Shown: positions 1 to 7,504 of the stretch, one piece after another
Layout of the letters: each line of letters opens with the position of its first letter
How positions within the stretch are numbered: position 1 is the first letter of the stretch
From: a virus
Direction: 5' to 3' (one strand)
DNA length: 33,557 nt
IMG/VR virus record: IMGVR_UViG_3300028840_001115
Coordinates: 1-33,557 of that record
Position numbers and translations under genes: made by a program
The notes under the pieces: model-generated
What the model was told of the DNA's origin: nothing
What the model saw: the letters and a program-made list of their open reading frames with translations, nothing else
The model's database searches: none

Positions 1-22
1 CATCGCCCCCCTCGTTACCCGT

Positions 23-1522
23 TTACTCTATCAATATTGCGCTGCTCGACGTTGCTGTCACGCCGCCCACCCCCACGGCGTGGTTTGGCCCGCAACAGGC
101 CAGCGCCGCGAACGGCCCCGATGCAGTCGTCAGCGCGCCGATGTCGTTGGGTTCGTACCAGCGCCCGCCGGCTCCGCCGTCTACGTTGCGGTAGATGCGC
201 CCGGCCACGCCGCCAGATTCCTCGGCAGCCAGGAACAGCACGTCGCAGCCGCAGCCGACGATGTCGTGGATTGTGACGTTGGCTTTGACCGTCGCGCCGG
301 GCAGGTCTACCTGTTCGGTCCAGGTCGTGCCGCCGTCCACCGTCTCGAATACCTCGCCGGCGTCCGTGCCGACGAGTACCGTAGACTGGTTGATCACGTA
401 CAGCGATGTAGGCCCGGTGCCACCTGTGCCCGTAACCGTGACTGCGAACCAGGTACGGCCACCGTTTTCGCTCTTGACGACGACGTCGGCGGCGTTGGAG
501 GTGGCATAGATGACCTGCGGGTTGTCGCGTGCGATCATGATGTCGGTCAAGTTGCTCGCCGTCGCCTCGCCGCTCAGTACCGTCTCCCACGTGCGTGCGG
601 CGTCGTAGCTGACGTATGCGTAGCCGTTGCTGCCACCCATCACGATGTAGGTCTGGTCGATCCCGTCGATGCAAGAAGGCGGATTTGCCGTCCAGTCGGA
701 AACGGTCGCCTGGTCGATGTTGACCTGTGTGGTGCCCAGGTCGTCGGAGTAGATAATGGACGTATCGGCGGTAGAGATAGCGACGAAGAAGTTGCCCAGG
801 CACTTGACGGCGTTGGCATCGTTCGCGCCGAAGTCGGTCAACGTCACCGCCGTCCAGTTGTCGTCGTCGCCGCCGGTCAGGTTATACAGCAGGTAGCTAT
901 TAGAGGTATCGTCCTCCGTCACGGCCACGGCGACACAATCCTCCTGGTCGTCGCAGCGGTCGGGGCAGCGCTCCGGCTGGCACACGTCCACATCCAGAAT
1001 CTTGATGCTCTTGCTGGCGACGCTGGTTTTCTCGGACCCGCCTACTCGATAGATGTCCTCCGTGTACAACGCCACCCACGGCAGGTTGACCATCGCGTCC
1101 TCGTCGCCTTCCCAGTTTGAGCCTGACAGCCCGCGCTCGTTGAACTTGACGTAACACTGACGCGTGATCTCCTCCCATTTGTATGGCGAGTCGCGGTCTA
1201 GGCCGCCGCACTGCATCCGCTGGTCCAGAATCCACTTGCAACGTTTCAGGTCGGTCTTTGCCCGGTCGGCTTGCAAACGCTTCATCACCAGCGTGCCGCT
1301 GGATTCGCCCGGTGGCTCGTCGCGTACCGTGTCTCGCTCGACGCCGCCACGCGGATTGAAGCGGGACGTGATGGACATGCCCCCCAGCGTCTCGGAACTG
1401 TCGTCCAGTCGCCAGCAACGCCCACCCCACACGAACGGATTGAGCGTTCCGTATTTCTTGATGTAGACGCTGGCGTCTACCAGGCCGTATGCGTTTCCGC
1501 TAGTCAGCCAACTCTTTCCCAT
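23..1522 (-). CDS. Tail protein with Asp-box beta-propeller, 499 aa
   Basis: Residues 1-200 resemble a tail-tube or sheath-like structural module (beta-rich, no enzyme motif) with a cysteine cluster CQPERCPDRCDDQEDC at 181-196. Residues about 205-499 hold repeated BNR/Asp-box blades: SYDAARTW (305-312), SENGGRTW (351-358), TVDGGTTW (394-401) and a looser NVDGGAGGRW (446-455), each in a VxxG-type strand context. Such propellers occur in sialidases and carbohydrate-binding tail proteins. The sialidase Arg triad cannot be assigned, so binding rather than cleavage is the safer call. GGAGGTAGAAG precedes the ATG. The stop is TAA at 25-23. Confidence 0.75.
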   Translation of the reverse strand: MGKSWLTSGNAYGLVDASVYIKKYGTLNPFVWGGRCWRLDDSSETLGGMSITSRFNPRGGVERDTVRDEPPGESSGTLVMKRLQADRAKTDLKRCKWILDQRMQCGGLDRDSPYKWEEITRQCYVKFNERGLSGSNWEGDEDAMVNLPWVALYTEDIYRVGGSEKTSVASKSIKILDVDVCQPERCPDRCDDQEDCVAVAVTEDDTSNSYLLYNLTGGDDDNWTAVTLTDFGANDANAVKCLGNFFVAISTADTSIIYSDDLGTTQVNIDQATVSDWTANPPSCIDGIDQTYIVMGGSNGYAYVSYDAARTWETVLSGEATASNLTDIMIARDNPQVIYATSNAADVVVKSENGGRTWFAVTVTGTGGTGPTSLYVINQSTVLVGTDAGEVFETVDGGTTWTEQVDLPGATVKANVTIHDIVGCGCDVLFLAAEESGGVAGRIYRNVDGGAGGRWYEPNDIGALTTASGPFAALACCGPNHAVGVGGVTATSSSAILIE

Positions 1523-1835
1523 CTTCTACCTCCTCCGGCCCTTCGTCTGCCGGTGGTCTCTGTTCCTTCGGCCTCAAATCGACCGCTTCTCCCGGTTTCA
1601 CGTCGAACTCACCCTCGAAGTTCTCGCGCCCCCCGTCCTCTGCCAGGCCCGGCATATCTCGCTTGTCGACCGGTTTGACCGGGTGTAGCGATGAAAATGC
1701 GTACAGTCGCCCCGTCACACGTCCCCGGAAGTCGCGCGCTTCGTCACACTTCCAGCGCACGAAGCGGATGCCAAACTGGCCGAAGATGATAGCCTCCGCC
1801 GGCGCTTTTCGTTTCCTCTTGAATGGCGATCCCAC
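1500..1835 (-). CDS. Conserved phage protein, 111 aa
   Basis: I recognise the motif FRGRVTGRLYAFSSLHPVKPVDKRDMPGLA (about 36-65) from small phage proteins beside tail genes; their function is unknown. The C terminus is acidic (DEGPEEVEDGKE). The start is a GTG at 1835 after GGGGGGATCT. It overlaps the downstream tail gene by 23 nt. Confidence 0.65.
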   Translation of the reverse strand: MGSPFKRKRKAPAEAIIFGQFGIRFVRWKCDEARDFRGRVTGRLYAFSSLHPVKPVDKRDMPGLAEDGGRENFEGEFDVKPGEAVDLRPKEQRPPADEGPEEVEDGKELAD

Positions 1836-1874
1836 AGATCCCCCCTTGGTATCTCCTCAGCTCAACTCGCCCTC

Positions 1875-2411
1875 CTACACGCTTCTCAAGATGCGCCGCC
1901 AGGCGTTCTCCATCTCGCGCCTGTACCAGTCCTTTTCTCGGTCTGCGATCCATTCCTCGAACTTGCGCGGCTCGTTGCCGGGGTGGTCGACTTCCTTGGT
2001 TCGCACCGTCTCACCGCCGACCACGGCCCCCATCCCCCGGAAGCTCGGCCCCGCGATCCCGCTACCGGGCCGCGTCCTGGGCCTGTAGCTGCCTTTGCCG
2101 CCCCACCTGAACACGAGGAACGGCGCATTCCTGGCCCGTATCTTGTGGCGGCGCGTGCCCCGGCTAACGTACTTCCATATCAGCTTGTGTTCACCCGCCG
2201 GGTAGACCGCGATCTGTATCGAGTCGGCCCGCACGTACTTGCGCGCCTTGAAGTCGGGCTTGTTCTTCCAGTCTGCGACGATCTCCTCGAACTGCTCGAC
2301 GAAATGCGGCTTGACCACGGCGTCCATGAACGCCGCCAGTTCTGTCTGGATCTCTTTCGATTTGTTAAACTTGCGCCGGGAGCGCTTGGCTCTGTATGCA
2401 ACCTTTGGCAT
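1875..2411 (-). CDS. Putative tail-completion/minor tail protein, 178 aa
   Basis: This is HK97 gp10-like by position and pattern: a strongly basic N terminus (YRAKRSRRKFNKSKEIQ), an amphipathic helix with VVKPHFVEQFEEIVADW, a beta-rich middle (SIQIAVYPAGEHKLIWKYVSRGT), an Arg/Gly-rich loop (RWGGKGSYRPRTRPGSG) and a helical end. It would join the neck to the tail tube. The start ATG 2411 follows GGTAGGTAAAAGCTA and the hairpin pair. Confidence 0.55.
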   Translation of the reverse strand: MPKVAYRAKRSRRKFNKSKEIQTELAAFMDAVVKPHFVEQFEEIVADWKNKPDFKARKYVRADSIQIAVYPAGEHKLIWKYVSRGTRRHKIRARNAPFLVFRWGGKGSYRPRTRPGSGIAGPSFRGMGAVVGGETVRTKEVDHPGNEPRKFEEWIADREKDWYRREMENAWRRILRSV

Positions 2412-2424
2412 TAGCTTTTACCTA

Positions 2425-2465
2425 CCGGCGGGGGCCGCCGGAGGGCGTCTAGCAACCCCCGCCGG
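2425..2465 (-). promoter_or_regulatory. Two competing RNA hairpins before the tail-completion gene
   Basis: On the minus strand CCGGCGGGGG (2465-2456) can pair with CCCCCGCCGG (2434-2425), a perfect 10-bp stem. Alternatively CCGGCGG (2441-2435) and CCGCCGG (2431-2425) form a tight 7-bp stem with a CCC loop. The two exclude each other. No T-run follows, and the ATG is 14 nt away. Confidence 0.55.
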
Positions 2466-2473
2466 ATAGGCCG

Positions 2474-2926
2474 TTATGAGTTGCGCAGTATGTCGTTGGC
2501 GACAATCCGCGCAGCGTTGAAGTCGGTCACGGATTGCTCTGCCCACGCCAGCGCCGGGTAATCCGGCCCCGTCGCGCCGCTGCACACGTCGATCTGGCCG
2601 GTGCGTATCAGTTCCAGTTGATCGTTGAGCCACGTGTAGTAGAACTCGCGCTGCGCATCCGTGAACCGCCGCGAGCAGTCCGGGCACTGGATCAGCAGCG
2701 CAGCCGCGATCAGGTTCAACTCTTGCAAGAACTCGCTCGCATAAGTGTCGTGCGTGCAGTCGCATTGCCCGGTCGCGTTCAGCGCCACGTTGATGCGCGC
2801 CGCGCCCTTCTTGATGTAGCGGTTTATGTCGTCCAGCGTAGGCTCGGAGCCCGCGCCGTAGCCCTCCCCACGGCAGAAGAACTCCGCCACCTCGTCGGCG
2901 GTGACGTAGGAGTCAGAGCAACCCAC
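2474..2926 (-). CDS. Putative head-tail adaptor, 150 aa
   Basis: The position after the capsid region and before the tail-completion gene, the size and the helical pattern (VTADEVAEFFCRGEGYG, LDDINRYIKKGAARINVAL, SEFLQELNLIAAALLIQ) suit a HK97 gp6/SPP1 gp15-like adaptor. It has six cysteines in its middle and end (QCDC, CPDC), which is unusual. The start is GTG 2926, behind GGGAGGGCTAACCC. Confidence 0.6.
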   Translation of the reverse strand: MGCSDSYVTADEVAEFFCRGEGYGAGSEPTLDDINRYIKKGAARINVALNATGQCDCTHDTYASEFLQELNLIAAALLIQCPDCSRRFTDAQREFYYTWLNDQLELIRTGQIDVCSGATGPDYPALAWAEQSVTDFNAARIVANDILRNS

Positions 2927-2929
2927 GGG

Positions 2930-3013
2930 TTAGCCCTCCCGTTTGCCCTTCTCTCGTTTCTCGATTTCTTTCTCGCGCTTCTTCTTGATGTCCTGCTCGC
3001 TGTCTGCCATCAT
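2930..3013 (-). CDS. Tiny Lys/Glu-rich peptide, 27 aa
   Basis: The peptide reads MMADSEQDIKKKREKEIEKR then EKGKREG, a highly charged single helix. GAGGCGAG precedes tandem ATGs at 3013 and 3010. It fills the space between beta-helix protein 2 and the adaptor and carries the adaptor's ribosome binding site (GGGAGGGCTAACCC) at its end. Its main role may be translational coupling. Confidence 0.45.
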   Translation of the reverse strand: MMADSEQDIKKKREKEIEKREKGKREG

Positions 3014-3022
3014 CTCGCCTCG

Positions 3023-4012
3023 CTACGTCGGGTTGGTCACGCTCACGCCATCCATCAGGTAGTTCTGGTTCCACGAGTCCGCAGTCCCGGCGGTATTGCA
3101 AGCGTCATAGTCCCACGCCACACCGGCCGGTAGTACACAGGACAGCGTGTTGTGGTGTACCAGGTTGCGGCTACCGGCGGTTAGATTGATCATACAGTTG
3201 GCGGTCGTGCCGGCTGCGCCGCTCGCGGCGTCGTTGTTATAGATGTAGTTCTCGTAGATGTGGCAGCGGTCGGCGTCAGTCAACCAAATAGCACCACCCG
3301 TGCCGATGTCGTAGAACCAGTTGTGATGGACGCGTGCGTAGGCCGGGTCATTACCGCCAACGTTGGCGGTATAGACACCATAGCTGTCGCATTCGTCGAA
3401 CAGATTGTGGTGGATGTCGGCGTACCACGAGTATTCGAGCTGGACACCCTCGTCCATCGCGTCGTCGAAGAAGCAATGGCGCACGGTCAGATTGTCGCCA
3501 TAGCGGGTACTGTATTCGGCATATATGCCCGTTCCGCCGCCGTTGCCCATGAAGCAAAAGCCCTCGATGAGCACGTCGGGCTGGTAGACGGTGATGCACA
3601 CGCCATCGGCAGTCGCCGGCGTCCAGGGCACGCCCAGTGCGCCCGATGGGCATACGCCCACGATGCGCACGCCGGGCGTGTTGACGGTCACGCACTCTTG
3701 CACTGCCGTTCCATATCCTTGCGTGGCGTCGTTGTAGCCCCAGGCGTTGTTCGCCATGACGGCTATCACGTCTCCCCGGTACGCCTGGCACTTGGTGATC
3801 GCCGTCGCCACCGTCGCCAGCGGCGCGGTCGGGTCGGTCCCGTCCCGATTGTCGTTGGCGTCGGTGTTGTTCGGGTCGACGTAGAAGATGGCCCCGGTAC
3901 AGTGCTGGCGTAGCCCGGTCTCGGTCCAAGCACCGGGCACGCCATATTGCCCTGGATAGAGAGCATTCTCCCTCGTCAGCGGAAGCGACCAGTTTACATT
4001 TGCACTCGGCAT
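3023..4012 (-). CDS. Right-handed beta-helix protein 2, 329 aa
   Basis: This is a paralogue of the upstream gene: LYPGQYGVPGAWTETGLRQ, IFYVDPNNTDANDNRDGTDP and APLATVATAIT match its N terminus. The beta-helix coils include LTVRHCFFDDAMDEGVQLE, ADIHHNLFDECDSYGVYTA, ARVHHNWFYDIGTGGAIWL and CHIYENYIYNNDAAS (about 170-270). The coils are more regular than in protein 1. GGAGGCGGCT lies before the ATG. A depolymerase or adhesin role is possible; no active site is assigned. Confidence 0.78.
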   Translation of the reverse strand: MPSANVNWSLPLTRENALYPGQYGVPGAWTETGLRQHCTGAIFYVDPNNTDANDNRDGTDPTAPLATVATAITKCQAYRGDVIAVMANNAWGYNDATQGYGTAVQECVTVNTPGVRIVGVCPSGALGVPWTPATADGVCITVYQPDVLIEGFCFMGNGGGTGIYAEYSTRYGDNLTVRHCFFDDAMDEGVQLEYSWYADIHHNLFDECDSYGVYTANVGGNDPAYARVHHNWFYDIGTGGAIWLTDADRCHIYENYIYNNDAASGAAGTTANCMINLTAGSRNLVHHNTLSCVLPAGVAWDYDACNTAGTADSWNQNYLMDGVSVTNPT

Positions 4013-4025
4013 AGCCGCCTCCTAT

Positions 4026-5039
4026 CTAGGCTGCGGGCGGGTCTACGGTGATTCCGTTATCTCCCACCTCGGCCTCGGCCGTGTCTTCGTGGTAGTTGCC
4101 GGCCCACACGTCGCCGGTTCCGGCGAAGTAACCGCCGGTCTCGGAGTAGTCGTCGCCGCCCAGGCAGTTGTCGCACACGCGGTTGTAGCCGTTGCTGCCG
4201 CCGCGCATGTCGATGAACACGCTGGTGCCACCTGCCCCGGCGGGGAAGCTGGCGTCGTGCGTGCCGTCGACGAAGATGTTGTGCGCGATGACGGTCTGGT
4301 TCCAGCCGCCCGCACAGTCGCGGGTGATGTACTCGTCGCACTCCTGGAACGTGTTCCCGAAGATGTGCGTCTGGTACGGGTCGGCGGTGCTCGTGTCGGT
4401 GACGGTGATGGCCGCGCCGGTCGCCGCGAACTCCGCAAAGCGGCAGTTCTGGATGGTGCAGTTGGCGGGCGCACCGTTGAACTCGACGCCGAACCCGGTG
4501 CCCGACCACTGGCCGTCGAAGAAGCAGTTCTCGACGACGGTGCCCTCGGCCCCGCTGCCCGATGGCCGGGACAGCAGCACGCCGGCGTAGCCGTTGCCGG
4601 GGCGGAAGTGGAAGTTCGCCACCCGCCAGCCGTAGGCGGTGATGGTCAAACAATCACCTGAGTCGTCGTCCCAGATGACAGGATAGCGCCCGTTCCCGCC
4701 GCCCATCAGCACGCCGTAATCGGGCATGGTGGTGGCAGCGAGGGTCAGGCTCTCGGCATAGGTGCCGGGCGAAACGACGATGTAGCTGTTCACGCCGTGC
4801 AGCGAGCCGACCGCGCCATAGCGCGCGTGCCAGGTCGCCAGGTTCGTAAACGCCTGGGAGATGGTCGTCAGCGGCGCGTCGGGGTTGGTGCCGTCGTTGG
4901 CGTCGCTGGTCATCGGGTGGATGTTGTTCACGTACAGCACGAATCCAGCCGAACGCCAGCGCAGCCCGCGCTCGACGTCGCTGCCCGCTACCCCGAACTG
5001 TCCGGGATAAAAGGCCGGTTGTCTCACAACTGGAAGCAT
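4026..5039 (-). CDS. Right-handed beta-helix protein 1, 337 aa
   Basis: Pectate-lyase-like parallel beta-helix pattern: an N-terminal cap FYPGQFGVAGSDVERGLRW, then VLYVNNIHP, a TNPDAPLTTISQAF start seen in many phage beta-helix proteins, and repeated coils such as TVVENCFFDG, CTIQNCRFAEF, THIFGNTFQECD and TVIAHNIFVDG (about 160-270). No convincing catalytic acid cluster can be assigned by eye. Likely a virion spike or fibre-like protein that binds or cuts polysaccharide. GGAGGATACT precedes the ATG. The next gene is a paralogue. Confidence 0.78.
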   Translation of the reverse strand: MLPVVRQPAFYPGQFGVAGSDVERGLRWRSAGFVLYVNNIHPMTSDANDGTNPDAPLTTISQAFTNLATWHARYGAVGSLHGVNSYIVVSPGTYAESLTLAATTMPDYGVLMGGGNGRYPVIWDDDSGDCLTITAYGWRVANFHFRPGNGYAGVLLSRPSGSGAEGTVVENCFFDGQWSGTGFGVEFNGAPANCTIQNCRFAEFAATGAAITVTDTSTADPYQTHIFGNTFQECDEYITRDCAGGWNQTVIAHNIFVDGTHDASFPAGAGGTSVFIDMRGGSNGYNRVCDNCLGGDDYSETGGYFAGTGDVWAGNYHEDTAEAEVGDNGITVDPPAA

Positions 5040-5051
5040 AGTATCCTCCTG

Positions 5052-5486
5052 CTATCCGCTGCCGACCGTGCCCGACACGGGGATGCCGCTGGGCACCCAC
5101 AACGGGGGCGAGTAGTTGGCCGCGAGCGGGTCGTCGCTCTGTGGTGCCGGGGGTGGTTCGAGCTGGTGCACCTTCTGCATCAGAATCGCCTTCAGCATCT
5201 CCGCTTTGGCAGTCACGCCAAAGGCGGTGATGTCCTGCAAGACGTATCCCCGGTACTCCAGGCCGATCTCGCCCTTTTCCTCTTGCGCCTTCGCGCGCGT
5301 CACTTCCTCGTCCGTCGCCTCGCGCAGCCCCAGAAACGCGACGTGCCTGGGGCTGCCGTGAGCGATGTAGTCGGGCCGCTCTTCGAGCGGGATGTCTTTC
5401 TCGTGCGGTACACGCCCGGTCAGTTGCGCCAGTTGCTTTTCCAGCGCCGCAATCCGTGCCTGCATCGCGTCGGTTTCCTTCGTCAT
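5052..5486 (-). CDS. Coiled-coil structural protein, 144 aa
   Basis: The N terminus is a coiled coil (DAMQARIAALEKQLAQL, about 6-22). A middle domain follows (IPLEERPDYIAHGSPRHVAFLGLREA), and the C terminus is Pro-rich (PPPAPQSDD). GGAGGGCAGACAA precedes ATG 5486; the longer open frame lies antisense and out of phase over the capsid gene. Its position just after the capsid gene suggests a head accessory protein. I recognise the HGSPRHVAFLGL motif from other phage proteins of unknown role. Confidence 0.7.
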   Translation of the reverse strand: MTKETDAMQARIAALEKQLAQLTGRVPHEKDIPLEERPDYIAHGSPRHVAFLGLREATDEEVTRAKAQEEKGEIGLEYRGYVLQDITAFGVTAKAEMLKAILMQKVHQLEPPPAPQSDDPLAANYSPPLWVPSGIPVSGTVGSG

Positions 5487-5511
5487 TTGTCTGCCCTCCA
5501 TTTGGTCGGCG

Positions 5512-6657
5512 CTATTGCGCCGTGCCGGAGCTGTAGTATGCCCCGCGATAGTCGAAGTAGTTGCCTTCCGTGGTCGTGTCGATGTAGGTGCCCCACTGGT
5601 CCTCGACCTTGATGACCACGTTCCCAGTCGCAAAGTCCCCCATGATGGGCGGGACGCTTCCGCCGGAGCCAAGCAGGGAAGTCACGCTCTCGATGTCGCT
5701 GCGCTTGCGCAGGATCATCGGGGCCGGCATCCCCTGCCGCCGGGCCAGCACGAACGGGACGATGTTCGATTCCTTCCAGTCCACGAACCCCCACCAGCGC
5801 AAGTTCGGCGCGGTGCCGCTCATGTGCGGGTCTTCGATGGGTTCGAAGTCGCCGGCGATGACGTTCTTGGCGTTCGTCGCCAGCTCGGGGATTAGCTCAG
5901 ACTGGCGGATGACGCGCACCGTGTCGACCAGGCCGCTGTGATGCACCAGGTACTTGAGCCGGGCGCGGATCGGCACGCCCCGGGCGTCGGTGCGCTGGTT
6001 GAAGGCCATGCGCGCCTCGCTGATGCGGCTGGAGGTCAGGCGTCCGTTCTGGCTGTACAGAGCGCCCAGCCCGGTCAAGCGGGCGACACTCACGGCGTTG
6101 GTGTACATCCGGCTCACGTACTTCTCCAGCGTGCGCCGGGCTGCGAGGCCCATGTCGCGCGCCTGGTCGTTGAAGTATCCCAGGTCGTCGTTGACCAGCG
6201 CTTCCATCGAGAAGTCGAACTGCTTGGCCCACCTGTACACCTGGTACTGGCGCTTGGTCGCGTCGGCCACGTAGCCGGGGCGGGTTTCCCCTTTCTCGGT
6301 GACGTATTCCAGGTCGTCCACCCCAGACCGCTTCTGGTAGCGGTTGACGGGCAGGAAGTTGGGGGTCGTGTCGGGCTTGACCAACGGCTCGAAGGCAAAA
6401 CCCTTCACCTCGTAGCCGGGCACCATCTGCCGCTGCACGAACTCGGTGATGGCGTAGGTGAAGTCGGCGGAGATCATAACCTCTTGCAGTCGCGTCTCGG
6501 GTCCGTCGAGGCCGGCTTCATTCAGCGTCGCGCCGGACAACGCGCTGTCGAAGAAGTGGTACATCTCCTTCATCGTCGCCACGCGGTCGGCGGGCGCTTT
6601 GTGCTTTTCCAATTGGAGCTGGCGGATGTCCGCCAGCATAGAGAGAACCTGTCTCAT
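5512..6657 (-). CDS. Major capsid protein (Mu gpT/HK97-fold type), 381 aa
   Basis: The shell subunit. The pattern FAFEPLVKPDTTPNFLPVNRYQ, then ALVNDDLGYFNDQARDMGLAARRTLEKYV, resembles Mu gpT-like major head proteins, which adopt the HK97 fold: an N-terminal arm with ADFTYAITEFVQRQMV, an E-loop-like region, and a C-terminal beta-rich domain. The length is typical. GGGAGGTAATGAAACG precedes the ATG. It follows protease and decoration genes in the standard order. The N-terminal 40 residues may be removed on maturation by the upstream protease, as in related systems. Confidence 0.85.
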   Translation of the reverse strand: MRQVLSMLADIRQLQLEKHKAPADRVATMKEMYHFFDSALSGATLNEAGLDGPETRLQEVMISADFTYAITEFVQRQMVPGYEVKGFAFEPLVKPDTTPNFLPVNRYQKRSGVDDLEYVTEKGETRPGYVADATKRQYQVYRWAKQFDFSMEALVNDDLGYFNDQARDMGLAARRTLEKYVSRMYTNAVSVARLTGLGALYSQNGRLTSSRISEARMAFNQRTDARGVPIRARLKYLVHHSGLVDTVRVIRQSELIPELATNAKNVIAGDFEPIEDPHMSGTAPNLRWWGFVDWKESNIVPFVLARRQGMPAPMILRKRSDIESVTSLLGSGGSVPPIMGDFATGNVVIKVEDQWGTYIDTTTEGNYFDYRGAYYSSGTAQ

Positions 6658-6675
6658 CGTTTCATTACCTCCCTG

Positions 6676-7272
6676 CTACGATGCACCCATACCGTGATCG
6701 TTGACGATCATCACGCACAGGGTCAGCACCTCGCTGGTGTCGGTCGCGGCGGGCTGGTTGATGCCCTGGCTCGTATTCGGCCCGCCCACGGCCTGGTCGT
6801 CGAACTCGTCCTGGCACCACCACACATAGCCCGCGAGGGGGTTGTTGGCCCCCGCGCCGTTCACGGACGCAAACGACAACGTGCAGCCGGTGCTCAGTGC
6901 AAAGATGGGGTTGGAGTCGTCCACGTAGACCGGGTCGCCGGGGTAGACCGTGTTCTGCCAGGCGTTCGCGGCCTGCTGGCCGTCGTAGGCGCTGATGTTG
7001 GCGACATACGCCTTGGTGATATGCTTGTCGGCTACGTTGAACGTCGCAATGTCGGTGGCAGAGTCGTAGCCGATGACCGTGCCCGTGATGTTCTTGGGCC
7101 GGTTAGCCTTGCGGCCAATCGCGAGGACGGGGTGTTCCCCGTCGGCCAGCGTGTCCCAGTTGCCCCCCTCGGGCCACACGAGGGCGGTCGCGTCGTCGTC
7201 CGCCATGTGGACCTTGCGGGTCACGAGAGGCTCGCTGGACTGCTCATAGCTCGATCCACTGTAAAACGTCAT
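6676..7272 (-). CDS. Putative capsid decoration protein, 198 aa
   Basis: The position between the prohead protease and major capsid protein is where phages encode decoration or stabilising proteins. The sequence is beta-rich without enzyme motifs: VWPEGGNWDTLADGEHPVLAIG, ITGTVIGYDSATDIATFNVAD, TLCVMIVNDHG. The start is ATG 7272, behind GGAGGAAACAAA; the longer frame to 7335 runs into the pseudogene. A duplicate of its ends lies directly upstream. The function is inferred from position. Confidence 0.65.
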   Translation of the reverse strand: MTFYSGSSYEQSSEPLVTRKVHMADDDATALVWPEGGNWDTLADGEHPVLAIGRKANRPKNITGTVIGYDSATDIATFNVADKHITKAYVANISAYDGQQAANAWQNTVYPGDPVYVDDSNPIFALSTGCTLSFASVNGAGANNPLAGYVWWCQDEFDDQAVGGPNTSQGINQPAATDTSEVLTLCVMIVNDHGMGAS

Positions 7273-7283
7273 TTTGTTTCCTC

Positions 7284-7504
7284 CTACGGTACTAAAGGCA
7301 CGCCCCGCCCGTGGTCGTTCACGAGCATCACGCACAAGGTCAGCATTTCAGTCGTGTTGGCCGCTGCGGGCTGATCGATCCCTTGCGTTTCGTGCGGGCT
7401 ACCTATTTCTGATTCTGCAAATTCGTTCTGACGCGAGCACCGGGCGTTTGCCGTCGTTCAGCATGTCCCAGTGCGGCTCGCCCGATTGCTGCCATCTCGC
7501 GCAC
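7284..7504 (-). pseudogene. Decayed duplicate of the decoration-protein gene
   Basis: This stretch has no intact gene but aligns with the next gene in two blocks. One frame gives WQQSGEPHWDMLNDGKRPVLAS, like WPEGGNWDTLADGEHPVLAI. A shifted frame gives QGIDQPAAANTTEMLTLCVM and LVNDHGRG, like QGINQPAATDTSEVLTLCVM and IVNDHGMG. The start, about 90 central codons and the common frame are lost. The amino-acid divergence says it is an old duplicate, not a recent copy. Confidence 0.85.

Noticed and set aside
80-1120. 346-aa plus-strand open frame
   Set aside because: It is antisense to the tail propeller gene, whose Asp boxes and ribosome binding site are convincing.
5938-7374. 478-aa plus-strand open frame
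   Set aside because: It is antisense to the major capsid and decoration genes, which are clearly real; low-complexity Val/Arg/His composition and no recognisable domain.
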